Source: Actinomycetota bacterium
GTDB taxonomy: Bacteria; Actinomycetota; Actinomycetes; Actinomycetales; Microbacteriaceae
DNA length: 64,000 bases
NCBI GenBank assembly: GCA_020161315.1
Contig: JAIUOH010000012.1
Coordinates: 1 to 64,000 of the forward strand
Reading direction: 5' to 3'
Part shown: positions 40,468 through 48,575 of the stretch, one piece after another
Position numbering within the stretch: position 1 is the first letter of the stretch
Layout of the letters: each line of letters opens with the position of its first letter
Notes under the pieces: generated by a model
The model's input: only the letters and a program-made list of their open reading frames with translations
What the model was told of the DNA's origin: nothing
The model's database searches: none
Made by a program: the position numbers and the translations under genes

Positions 40468-40860
40468 TTAGCTGGGCCTGAACACGCGAATGCCGGAGTG
40501 CTCAGCCGCCTCGCCAAGGCGGGCGTCGTAACAGAGCATGCCGTCGAGCTGTGCCCCGACGAGCAGCGCTGCCGCGAGGTGAATTGCATCGAGCGTGCGT
40601 AGCTCAACGGGGGCAACGAGACCGGCTTCATCGTAGACGGATGAATCAAGATTGAGAATCGCAACCCGTTCGAACAGCGCCCGCGCATCTGGGGCGGCGC
40701 GGGGATTCGATCGTCGCACTGCCCGCATGAGTTCGACGCGAGCAAGATCGCAGGTGATGAGTCTCGCTTCGTGTTCGCGCACCCATGTTTGAAGCGGGGG
40801 TGATTCGGGTTCTGGGAGTACGAGCTTCACCAGCGCCGAAGTGTCGGCGTAGACGAGCAC
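40468..40860 (-). CDS. vapC: PIN-domain toxin, VapC-like
   Basis: 130 residues, GTG start. PIN ribonuclease with the acidic quartet D6 (VYADTSALVK), E43 (RVELMRA), D91 (RTLDAIHLAAAL) and D112 (CYDARL), which hold Mg2+ for RNA cleavage. Complete domain of normal VapC length. The stop of the upstream antitoxin shares one base with this start (TAGTG), so the two are coupled. Expected to cleave tRNA or rRNA when freed from the antitoxin; the specific target is unknown. Confidence 0.92.
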   Translation of the reverse strand: MLVYADTSALVKLVLPEPESPPLQTWVREHEARLITCDLARVELMRAVRRSNPRAAPDARALFERVAILNLDSSVYDEAGLVAPVELRTLDAIHLAAALLVGAQLDGMLCYDARLGEAAEHSGIRVFRPS

Positions 40861-41186
40861 TAGACGCGATCCTCGCGCTGTTCGTGAAGCAATTCTGCGC
40901 TGGGAATCGTTGGCAGGCTTCGCGCCGGGTCAGCCGCATCGAGTAGCTTCTTCGCGTCGAAGAATTCTACGAGGGAGCCCGTTGGAAGAGTGATTCGCCC
41001 CGCAGCCGTGAGCGATTCAAGGTTGTTTTGGTGAAGCGGTGCAAGCTGCGCCACGGGCCTGCCACGGTCGGTGATCTGAATGATCTCGCCAGCGGCCGCT
41101 CTGGCGACAACCTCTGACGCATTCTGTTTCAGCGCGCGAATGCCGACGCTGTGCTTGTGCTCAGACTCATGTGCGGCGATGCTCAT
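40860..41186 (-). CDS. vapB: Phd/YefM-type antitoxin, VapB-like
   Basis: 108 residues. The N-terminal part GIRALKQNASEVVARAAAGE and IQITDRGRPVAQLAPL is the Phd/YefM DNA-binding fold; the C-terminal part, including EFFDAKKLLDAADPARSLP, is the toxin-binding tail. It neutralises the overlapping VapC and represses the pair. The palindrome CTACA-T-TGTAG lies 3 bp upstream of the ATG and includes TACAAT, a near-consensus -10 on the minus strand, so the message is probably leaderless. Confidence 0.92.
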   Translation of the reverse strand: MSIAAHESEHKHSVGIRALKQNASEVVARAAAGEIIQITDRGRPVAQLAPLHQNNLESLTAAGRITLPTGSLVEFFDAKKLLDAADPARSLPTIPSAELLHEQREDRV

Positions 41187-41189
41187 GTT

Positions 41190-41200
41190 CTACATTGTAG
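41190..41200 (-). promoter_or_regulatory. Promoter/operator of vapBC
   Basis: Perfect palindrome CTACA-T-TGTAG. On the minus strand it reads CTACAATGTAG, containing TACAAT 7 nt before the vapB ATG. Binding of VapB here would cover the -10 element. Confidence 0.5.
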
Positions 41201-41239
41201 CTCTTTGGTGTTGGTGGCGGGTAAGTGAAAGTAGCCGCA

Positions 41240-41252
41240 GTGCAAAGTGCAC
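41240..41252 (+). promoter_or_regulatory. Candidate operator GTGCA-AAG-TGCAC
   Basis: A perfect 5-3-5 palindrome 181 bp before the DUF3556 gene. It matches the palindrome GTGCA-AAT-TGCAC at 46875-46887 in 12 of 13 positions, hinting that one regulator, perhaps the CdaR-like protein encoded at 48576, serves both operons. Confidence 0.5.
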
Positions 41253-41267
41253 AGCGGGCGCGCACAA

Positions 41268-41287
41268 GATGTACAGGCCCGTACATC
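41268..41287 (+). promoter_or_regulatory. Palindrome upstream of the DUF3556 operon
   Basis: GATGTACAGGCCCGTACATC: 7-bp perfect arms GATGTAC / GTACATC around 6 bp, size and spacing typical of a TetR-type operator. No second copy was noticed in the window, and no cognate regulator lies next to it. Confidence 0.45.
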
Positions 41288-41433
41288 GGCGCCCGGTGAT
41301 CCTCGCCGAAACTTGTCTGCACGCGACTCGATTTGAGCCCGCTGCGTCGAAGGTGACCGGCAATTACAAGGGCGAGGATCGGCCGCTGAATGCGAACACC
41401 GCGTTACTGAGCACCTGCACCAAAGGAGATGAC

Positions 41434-43353
41434 ATGGGCTTCAAAGAGGGGAACTTTCCGCCGGTAGACCCGGCGGCGTTTCTGAATTCACCGCTGCGAA
41501 CCAGAATGCGCACGCTTGCGCAGTACTGGGGCGAGTACGGCTTCGGCACTGCCCGCAATATCAATGTGATCTACATCTTCAAGATCGTCGTGCTCTACGC
41601 GCTCGCGGGCGTGGCGGTTGCGACCATTGGCGTCTCGGCCTTCTGGGAGGTGAGCATCTGGTGGAACGACCCGATCGTCTACCAGCGCCTCGTCGTCTGG
41701 ACCGTGCTGCTCGAAGCGATGAACCTTGCCGGTTCGTGGGGGCCGCTCGCGGGCAAGTTCAAGCCGATGATGGGTGGCTTCTTGTTCTACTCGAAGGTGG
41801 GCACGATTCGCATGCGCCCCTTCGCGTGGGTGCCCGGCACTGCGGGGCACTACCGCACCGGGTTTGATGTGGCGCTCTACTTCGGCTTTCTCGCCTCGCT
41901 CGTCGCGGCGCTTGTGATGCCGGGCGTGCCAAACGCCGAGGTGACCGCCTGGATGAGTGAGACCTGGGGTAAGTCGGGGCACGGGCTGGTGAACGCGCTA
42001 CCGCTCGCTGTCGCTCTCGCGTTCTGGCTGCTGCTGGGTCTGCGCGACAAAATCTTCTTCCTCGCGGCCCGCGCCGAGCAGTACCTGCCACTCTTCTTGT
42101 TCTTCGCGGTGCTGCCGACGCTTGGTACCTTCGCAGACATGATCATCGCGGGCAAGCTCGCGATCGTAACCTCGTGGGTGGGGGCTGCGATCGGCAAGCT
42201 TGGTCGTCACTTCACGCTCGTGATCCCTCCGATGATCAGCAACACCCCGTTCTGGGCGCCGAAGGCGCTAAAGCGCGCGATGTACCGCAGCTTTCCGAAC
42301 GACATGCGCCCCTCAAAAGCGGCCAGCTTGACGGCTCACGTGCTCGGCACCATCGTCGAGATCGTTGCTCCGCTCACCCTGCTCTTCTCAACGAACAGCA
42401 TGATGACCTGGGGCGCCGCGATTCTGATGGTGGGCTTCTGCTTCTTCATCATCTCGACGTTCCCGCTCGCAGTGCCGCTCGAGTGGAACGTGCTGTTCGG
42501 CTACCTCGCGATCGCGCTCTTCATCGGGTTTCCGGCGCAGCAGGGTTTCGCAGTGGGCGACTTCTCGAGCCCCTTGCTGCTTGTCGCAGTGCTCGTGACG
42601 CTGCTCTTCTTCCCGATTCTCGGCAACCTTCGCCCCGACAAGGTGTCATTCTTGCCGTCGCTGCGTCAGTACTCGGGCAACTGGGCAACCGCACTGTTCT
42701 CGTTCACTCCGGGAGCCGAGGCGAAGCTGAACGCCATCACGAGGCCGACCACCAACCAGGTCGATCAGCTGCAGGCGATGGGTATTCCGTATGTTGCCGC
42801 CGAGATTACGCTGCAGCAGACGATCGCTTGGCGTTCGACACAAAGCCAAGGCAAGGGCCTCTTCTCGATGCTCTATCGCTACCTGCCAGACGTCGAATCG
42901 CGCACCATTCGCGAGGGCGAGTTTCTCTGCAACTCGCTCACCGGCTTCAACTTCGGTGACGCCCACATGCACGGTTACCAGATCTTGCCGGCGCTGCAAG
43001 AGAAGTGCCACTTCGAACCGGGTGAGCTGATCGTCGCGTTCGTGGAGTCACAGCCGATTCACAAGGGCACCCAGGAGTGGAAGCTCGTCGACGCGGCCAC
43101 CGGTGTGCTCGCCGAGGGCACCTGGAACGTCTCCGAGATGGTCGAGCAGCAGCCCTGGCTTGAGAACGGCCCGATCGCGCTGCCAGAAACCTACCACCGG
43201 CCCGACGCCGAGTGGCCAGCCTTCAACCTCGACCGTAAGCCGGAGTTCTGGCAGGCAACCGACACCGCTGTGGCGCGTGTGGTTGGTCAGGCTGAGGATG
43301 CGGTGGCCGAGGCTTCGGCAGAGACCGCCACCCACGCGGCCGACGAACGGTAG
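41434..43353 (+). CDS. DUF3556 multi-pass membrane protein
   Basis: 639 residues from the ATG at 41434 (AAAGGAGATGAC before it); the open frame upstream is not coding. Begins MGFKEGNFPPVDPAAFL, a recognisable DUF3556 N-terminus, then about 10 hydrophobic helices (about 45-410) and a soluble C-terminal part (about 420-600) with ITLQQTIAWRSTQSQGKGLF and GEFLCNSLTGFNFGDAHMHGYQ. The family is found in mycobacteria, rhodococci and relatives with no proven function. It is followed 10 bp later by an FAD oxidoreductase, so the pair may act on a membrane lipid or isoprenoid; this is inference. Confidence 0.85.
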   Translation: MGFKEGNFPPVDPAAFLNSPLRTRMRTLAQYWGEYGFGTARNINVIYIFKIVVLYALAGVAVATIGVSAFWEVSIWWNDPIVYQRLVVWTVLLEAMNLAGSWGPLAGKFKPMMGGFLFYSKVGTIRMRPFAWVPGTAGHYRTGFDVALYFGFLASLVAALVMPGVPNAEVTAWMSETWGKSGHGLVNALPLAVALAFWLLLGLRDKIFFLAARAEQYLPLFLFFAVLPTLGTFADMIIAGKLAIVTSWVGAAIGKLGRHFTLVIPPMISNTPFWAPKALKRAMYRSFPNDMRPSKAASLTAHVLGTIVEIVAPLTLLFSTNSMMTWGAAILMVGFCFFIISTFPLAVPLEWNVLFGYLAIALFIGFPAQQGFAVGDFSSPLLLVAVLVTLLFFPILGNLRPDKVSFLPSLRQYSGNWATALFSFTPGAEAKLNAITRPTTNQVDQLQAMGIPYVAAEITLQQTIAWRSTQSQGKGLFSMLYRYLPDVESRTIREGEFLCNSLTGFNFGDAHMHGYQILPALQEKCHFEPGELIVAFVESQPIHKGTQEWKLVDAATGVLAEGTWNVSEMVEQQPWLENGPIALPETYHRPDAEWPAFNLDRKPEFWQATDTAVARVVGQAEDAVAEASAETATHAADER

Positions 43354-43363
43354 TTTCGTAACT

Positions 43364-44773
43364 ATGACAACTGCGGTGGTGGTCGGCAGCGGGCCTAACG
43401 GGCTCGCTGCCGCCACCGTGCTCGCGCGGGCGGGCGTCGAGGTGACGGTTGTCGAGGCATCTGCATACCTCGGCGGCGGCGCTCGCAGCGTTGCGTCTCC
43501 CGTCGACGGGCTGCTGCAAGACCACTGCGCCGCGGTGCACCCGATGGCCCCCGGGTCGGCCTACTTTCAGAGCCTCGATCTTGAGGCGATGGGGGTCGAA
43601 TGGGCATATGCGCCCTATGACGCGGCGCACCCGCTCGACGACGGTGATGCGGGGCTGTTGTCGACCTCGGTTGAGGCGACGGCCGCGGGGCTGGGGCGCG
43701 ACGGTCGCCGCTGGGCCGCCATGTTTGGGCCCTCGTCGCGAGTCTTCGACAAGCTGGCTCCGGGCATCATGGCCCCGATGCTGCGCGCGCCGAGGCATCC
43801 GCTGTTGCTGGCGCGCTTTGGCCTGGTTGCTGGGCCGCCGCCCACGCTCGTGGGCAAAGCGTTTCGCACGGAGCGGGCGCGGGCCCTGTTCATGGGGGTC
43901 GCGGCGCACGCGATTCAGCCGCTCGGGCAGCCACTTGTCACCGGCATCGGTGCGGGCATCATCACGGCGGGACACGCGGTGGGGTGGCCCGTCATCAAAG
44001 GTGGCACTGGGCGCTTCACCGAGGCAAGCATTGCAATGTTGCGCGGCATGGGGGTGCGGTTCGAGACGGGGCAGAGGATCACGCGCCTGCATCAGCTGCC
44101 CCGGCACGACATCGTGATGCTCGATGTGCACCCGCACATTGCGGCGGGAATTCTCGCGGGGCATCAGCCGATTCGCTCGCGTAGGGCGTTTCGCGGGTTT
44201 AAGCCCGGACCCGCTGCGTTCAAAGTGGATCTCGCGGTCGATGGCGGCATTCCGTGGCGTAACCCCGAGGTTGCCAGAGCGGGAACCGTGCACCTTGGAG
44301 GCACCGCGGCAGAGATAGTTGCCGCGGAGCGCGAGATTGGTGCGGGCCGTATGCCCGAGCGCCCCTTCGTGCTGGTGGGGCAGCAGTACGTGGCCGATTC
44401 CGCGCGGGCAAATGGAAGCGTAGCGCCGGTTTACGCTTATGCGCACGTGCCGAATGGCTACCCGGGCGATGCGACCGAGCAGGTGATCGCGCAGATTGAG
44501 CGGTTTGCGCCGGGTGTGCGCGACCGCATTGTCGCGGTGCGTTCGCGCAGCACGGCTGAGGCCGAAGTCGAGAACGCGAATTTTGTTGGCGGCGACATTT
44601 TGACAGGCGCGAAGTCGCCGGTGCAGTTTTTGTTGGGGCCGAGGATCAGCGCACAACCCTACGACACCGGCGTGCGGGGCGTCTATCTGTGTTCGGCGGC
44701 CACCCCGCCAGGGCCGGGCATTCACGGCATGGGTGGCTTCAATGCCGCGAATCGAGCGCTGCGCTTGGCGTGA
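43364..44773 (+). CDS. FAD-dependent phytoene-desaturase-like oxidoreductase
   Basis: 469 residues. Starts MTTAVVVGSGPNGLAAATVL (dinucleotide-binding G-x-G-x-x-G) and runs through VVEASAYLGGGARS, LLQDHCAAVHPMAPGS and the C-terminal FAD-closing segment YLCSAATPPGPGIHGMGGFN. This is the NAD(P)/FAD-dependent family related to CrtI and retinol saturase, often near lipid genes in Actinobacteria. The ATG at 43364 is used because homology starts there. Two genes, DUF3556 and this one, form one operon. Substrate unknown; a hydrophobic polyene or lipid is plausible. Confidence 0.88.
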   Translation: MTTAVVVGSGPNGLAAATVLARAGVEVTVVEASAYLGGGARSVASPVDGLLQDHCAAVHPMAPGSAYFQSLDLEAMGVEWAYAPYDAAHPLDDGDAGLLSTSVEATAAGLGRDGRRWAAMFGPSSRVFDKLAPGIMAPMLRAPRHPLLLARFGLVAGPPPTLVGKAFRTERARALFMGVAAHAIQPLGQPLVTGIGAGIITAGHAVGWPVIKGGTGRFTEASIAMLRGMGVRFETGQRITRLHQLPRHDIVMLDVHPHIAAGILAGHQPIRSRRAFRGFKPGPAAFKVDLAVDGGIPWRNPEVARAGTVHLGGTAAEIVAAEREIGAGRMPERPFVLVGQQYVADSARANGSVAPVYAYAHVPNGYPGDATEQVIAQIERFAPGVRDRIVAVRSRSTAEAEVENANFVGGDILTGAKSPVQFLLGPRISAQPYDTGVRGVYLCSAATPPGPGIHGMGGFNAANRALRLA

Positions 44774-44841
44774 GTTGGTGGCTGCGGTGTGTGGCTTGGG
44801 TGATGCTGTGCAGGAGTATCTGCTCAAATCAAATCAGTCCC

Positions 44842-44897
44842 GTTTGCTCGGCTCTGCTTGCTCGGCTCTGTTTGCTCGGCTCTGTTTGCTCGGCACT
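44842..44897. repeat. Four tandem 14-bp repeats
   Basis: Units GTTTGCTCGGCTCT, GCTTGCTCGGCTCT, GTTTGCTCGGCTCT, GTTTGCTCGGCACT. They lie in the 192-bp gap between the FAD oxidoreductase and the broken HNH gene. No hairpin or coding meaning is evident; possibly a slippage array or a protein-binding array. Confidence 0.85.
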
Positions 44898-44965
44898 GCC
44901 TAATCGGCGAGGTGAAGCGACGTAGATGCCTTGTTCGACGCCACTGATAACTCTCATTGCCGCGG

Positions 44966-46728
44966 TCAGGCGGCATTTCGCCATCGACCTGGCGGGTGGG
45001 AGGCCAGTTGCCAGGAGTAGTGCAGTGGTAGGGGTGCTCGTAGTTCGACGGGTGGCGGCTGTGAGTCTGGTGGCGAGACTGACGTGTGAGGCGACGAACT
45101 TGAGGTTTGGGAGGGGATGCCTGTTGACTGTGTCGGTGAGTCAGATGCCCGAGGCGGTGGGCCGGCTGACTGGGGCGGTGAGCCCGAGGTTTGGGGAGGC
45201 GCGTGCAGTAAGAACGGCCCGAGTCCGGCGCGGGTGATGCGCCACCCGCCGTTGTGCAACTGCATATGGTGAAAGCGGCAGAGCAACACCCCGCGAGCGA
45301 TATCGGTTCGGCCCTGTTCGTCACTCCAACGATCAATATGGTGCGCCTCGCAATATGAGGCGGGTCTGTCACAGCCCGCCCACCGACAGCCACCGTCGCG
45401 AACCGCGAGCGCCACTCGCTGTTTTGGTGTGAAAAGGCGTTGCGCTCGGCCGACGTTCATTGGGTCGCCGTGTGCATCGACAAACACGGGCTGAGAGCCG
45501 CTGTTGCAACGAAGCTGCGCCGCAATTCCTGGCGGAACCACAGTGCCGCCCTCTTGAAACCGTGTGACCTTGGCATCACCGTTGGTGCCGTTGGTGCCAC
45601 CCGCATGGTTCGGAGTGGCGGATGCGCTGGCCGAGTGCGCGAGGTGCCTCTCGTGATTCACTACCTGCACGAGCTTGATGCCAGCCTGTCGCACCCCAAA
45701 CACGGTTTCGGCAGCTGCAACCGAACCGGTGCGCAGCACATCGATGAGCAGGTCGTGGGCGAGCTGATGGTTTGTGCGCGGATCGTCTTGCAACGACTTC
45801 GCTCGGGCCTGCTCGGCGGCAGTAACGAAACGAGGGCCGCCGCGGCGCGGGCGAAGCGTGCTGTCGATGATCGTGCGCACCCACTCGGCCGACTCGTCAT
45901 CGAACACAAACTTTCCGTGGGCCAGCCCGTCGGCGTCAACCCAGAGCCGAAACGAACGCCTTTCGTATCGCGCCAAGAAGCGCTCTTCGGCGCCCTCGGG
46001 GTCGAGCAGATCGCGCACCGCGCGGGCCTGCTTCGCAAGTTCTTCGACAGGTAAATCTGCTGCGTAACTGGCGAGCTGTTCGGCTGCGAGTCGCCACGCC
46101 TCAGTGGCGGCCCGGTACTGCTCAGCATGAGGTCGCCGAGTTCGCCGACACTATCGACAATACTGAGTGCGCGCGGAGCAGGCGGTTCACCAAGCCCGCG
46201 TCGAATCGCGTCGAGCTGCGCAGAAGACAGAGCTCCAGAAGCGAACGCGGCGCTGAGCGGCCGATGCCACGGGATCGTTGACTCGTTGCCTGCGTTGGCC
46301 AGGTCTGACTGCGCAGCCTGCCCACTCGCGTTACCGGGACAAGGATCGGCAGGTTCCGCAGCACCCGCACTCTCGAGCAACGCCTCACCTACTCGAATCT
46401 GCTGCATTGCCACGCCGCGGCTCACCCCGGTCACGTGCTGTATGAGCGCAACAGGGGTGCGGTACCCCCGCGACTGCGCGAGCCCCGAGTGCCCGGCGGC
46501 TCGCGAAGACCGCGCGCTGATCACCGCGCTCGCCGCAAGAGTCAACTGCTCAAGCAACTGACGTGCACGGGCAGTTGTCTCGCCGAGCTCGTATACTGCG
46601 TCGTCGCTCAGGCCAGCCACCAGCGAGTGCAGCTTGCCCGAAGCGAGCGCGTCGACACCAGAACTCAGACCCGGCAGAAGGCGCTCGAGTGCGTCTACCC
46701 GGGATCAGAGATCGGTGAAGAGGTTCAT
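44966..46728 (-). pseudogene. DUF222-HNH endonuclease gene, disrupted twice
   Basis: Reading from an ATG at 46728, codons give MNLFTDL, then TGA (46705-46707), and continue in the same frame as SRVDALERLLPGLSSG and the DUF222 domain down to about 46130. There the frame shifts by one base near 46122-46127: the expected continuation EQYRAATEAWRLAAEQLASY lies in another frame, which runs on through VRDLLDPEGAEERFLARYE to an intact HNH motif (CDRPASYCEAHHIDRW, LLCRFHHMQLH) and a Ser/Pro-rich tail ending at 44966. DUF222-HNH proteins are a large repeated family in Actinobacteria with homing-like behaviour. A restart at GTG 46620 could still make a truncated N-terminal product. Confidence 0.85.
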
Positions 46729-46873
46729 GGGGGCAGTCAACCAGGCACCACCGATATTTAGGCTCGAGAAAGGGATCAACCGACATCGGGAGAGGTCACG
46801 GAATAGTAACGGTTTTCGACGAGCGCATCGCGTGCAACGAGGGGAGATCCCGCGCGAAATCAAGAACAAGAAC

Positions 46874-46888
46874 TGTGCAAATTGCACA
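46874..46888 (+). promoter_or_regulatory. Candidate operator TGTGCAA-A-TTGCACA
   Basis: Perfect 15-bp palindrome 116 bp before the ligase gene, containing GTGCA-AAT-TGCAC. A weaker look-alike TGTGCCATGATGCAA follows at 46904-46918. The same core is at 41240-41252. Confidence 0.6.
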
Positions 46889-47004
46889 ATCTAAACCCCC
46901 AAATGTGCCATGATGCAAGGGGCTAGGTGATCCAGCGCCGTAGTACGCTCGGCGCTACCCACGAGCTAAACGCGCGTCAAAGACGACCGCGTGAAAGGAC
47001 AGAC

Positions 47005-48573
47005 ATGCAGCTCAGCTACCTTCCCTGGGTTTCGCCCGCAGCCGGCAGCGATCGCCCCTGCATGGGCGATGCGGTGCGCACTTTCAGTTATCGCGAGGTC
47101 GAGGATCGCGCCACGGCCTTTGCCGAGCAGCTCACAGCGCGCGGCATCGGTGCGGGTGATGTGCTCGCGATTATGCTGCCCAATAGCCTCGAACTGCTAA
47201 TCGGCATGCTCGGGGCATGGTGCGTCGGTGCAGCGGTCACCCCGGTCAACCCGACCTTCACAGCGCGCGAACTCGACTACCAGCTCGCCGATTCGGGGGC
47301 GAAGCTGCTGCTGGCTCAGCCCGGCACCGTTGCGGGTATTGACCTGATCACACCCGAGCAGATGCGCGAGCAGCCAACCGTGAGCACAGCAAGCACGGTA
47401 AGCACAGCAAGCACAACTCCCGCGAGCACAGCAGCCGAGCCAGCCAGCCCAACCGGACCAACCGCAGTCCACCCCGACATCGCACCTGATCAGCTCGCCC
47501 TGCTTGTCTACACCAGCGGCTCAACCGGCCAGCCAAAGGGCGTCATGCTCGACCACGCAAATGCCCACGCGATGACGGGGCAGATGGTCGAATCGTTTGG
47601 GCTCACCGAGGCGGACCACGCCCTGCTCGTGCTGCCGCTCTTTCACGTGAACTCGATCATGGTGAGCTTTCTCTCACCGATCTCGGTCGGCGGCCGGGTC
47701 ACGGTGCTTGACCGCTTCCAACCCGGCACCTTTCTGGCCGCGATCGAATCGTTCAGGCCCACCTACTTCTCAGCGGTGCCAGCCATTTATGCGCGCCTTG
47801 CCGAGCTGCCCGAAACCACCACCCTTGACGCGAGCTCGTTGCGGTTTGCGATCTGTGGTGCGGCGCCGGTATCGAAAGAGCTGCTCGAGCGCGTCGAGCG
47901 CCGCTTCGGAATCTCGCTCGTGGAGGGCTACGGGCTCACCGAGACGACGTGCGCGTGCGCGTGCAACCCGGTGAACGGCGTGCGCAAGCCGGGCACGGTT
48001 GGCCCCGCGCTGCACGGAGCACAGATCGCGGTAGTCGACCCCGAAGGTCACCCCGTGCCCGCCGGCGAGCGGGGTGAAGTGGTGGTCGCGGGGCCGACCA
48101 TCATGCGCGGCTATCTGGGCAGGCCAGACGCGACCGCCGAGACGGTTCGTGACGGGTGGCTGCACACCGGCGACGTTGGCATTCTTGATGAAGACGGCTA
48201 CCTTTCGATCGTTGACAGAATCAAAGACATGATCATTCGCGGTGGTGAAAATCTCTACCCGAAAGAGATTGAGGCTGTGCTGGCCGAGCATGAGGCGGTG
48301 CTCGAGGCGGCCGTGATCGGGGCTCCCCATCCATTGCTCGGGGAGGTGCCGGTTGCTCAGGTTGTGCTGGTGCCTGGCACGACCACAACCATCGACGAAC
48401 TGCTCGAGCACTGCCGCAAACTGCTGGCGAAGATCAAGGTGCCGGTGCGGCTCGAAATCGTGAGCGACTTCGTACGCAATCCGGTTGGCAAGATCGACAA
48501 GCCGCGCATGCGCCGCGAGGCTGCGCCCGTCGATGTACCGGTGACCACGACGGTCACCGTGCCCGGAGCGTAG
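47005..48573 (+). CDS. AMP-dependent acyl-CoA synthetase/ligase
   Basis: 522 residues; ATG at 47005 with GAAAGGACAGAC in front. ANL-superfamily adenylating enzyme: P-loop YTSGSTGQPKGVM, GYGLTETTCA, DGWLHTGDVGILDEDGY, hinge RIKDMIIRGGENLYPKEIE, and the catalytic Lys in NPVGKIDKPRMRR. It activates a carboxylic acid as acyl-AMP and then acyl-CoA. A low-complexity Ser/Thr/Ala run (about residues 129-153) replaces a loop before the P-loop. The following gene, 2 bp later, is a CdaR/PucR-type regulator, so expression is likely controlled by substrate. Chain length of the acid is not evident. Confidence 0.92.
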   Translation: MQLSYLPWVSPAAGSDRPCMGDAVRTFSYREVEDRATAFAEQLTARGIGAGDVLAIMLPNSLELLIGMLGAWCVGAAVTPVNPTFTARELDYQLADSGAKLLLAQPGTVAGIDLITPEQMREQPTVSTASTVSTASTTPASTAAEPASPTGPTAVHPDIAPDQLALLVYTSGSTGQPKGVMLDHANAHAMTGQMVESFGLTEADHALLVLPLFHVNSIMVSFLSPISVGGRVTVLDRFQPGTFLAAIESFRPTYFSAVPAIYARLAELPETTTLDASSLRFAICGAAPVSKELLERVERRFGISLVEGYGLTETTCACACNPVNGVRKPGTVGPALHGAQIAVVDPEGHPVPAGERGEVVVAGPTIMRGYLGRPDATAETVRDGWLHTGDVGILDEDGYLSIVDRIKDMIIRGGENLYPKEIEAVLAEHEAVLEAAVIGAPHPLLGEVPVAQVVLVPGTTTTIDELLEHCRKLLAKIKVPVRLEIVSDFVRNPVGKIDKPRMRREAAPVDVPVTTTVTVPGA

Positions 48574-48575
48574 CG

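Noticed and set aside
43223..44827. 534-codon open frame on the minus strand opposite the FAD oxidoreductase
   Set aside because: Composition is Arg/His-rich shadow of a high-GC gene; the plus-strand frame has clear FAD motifs.
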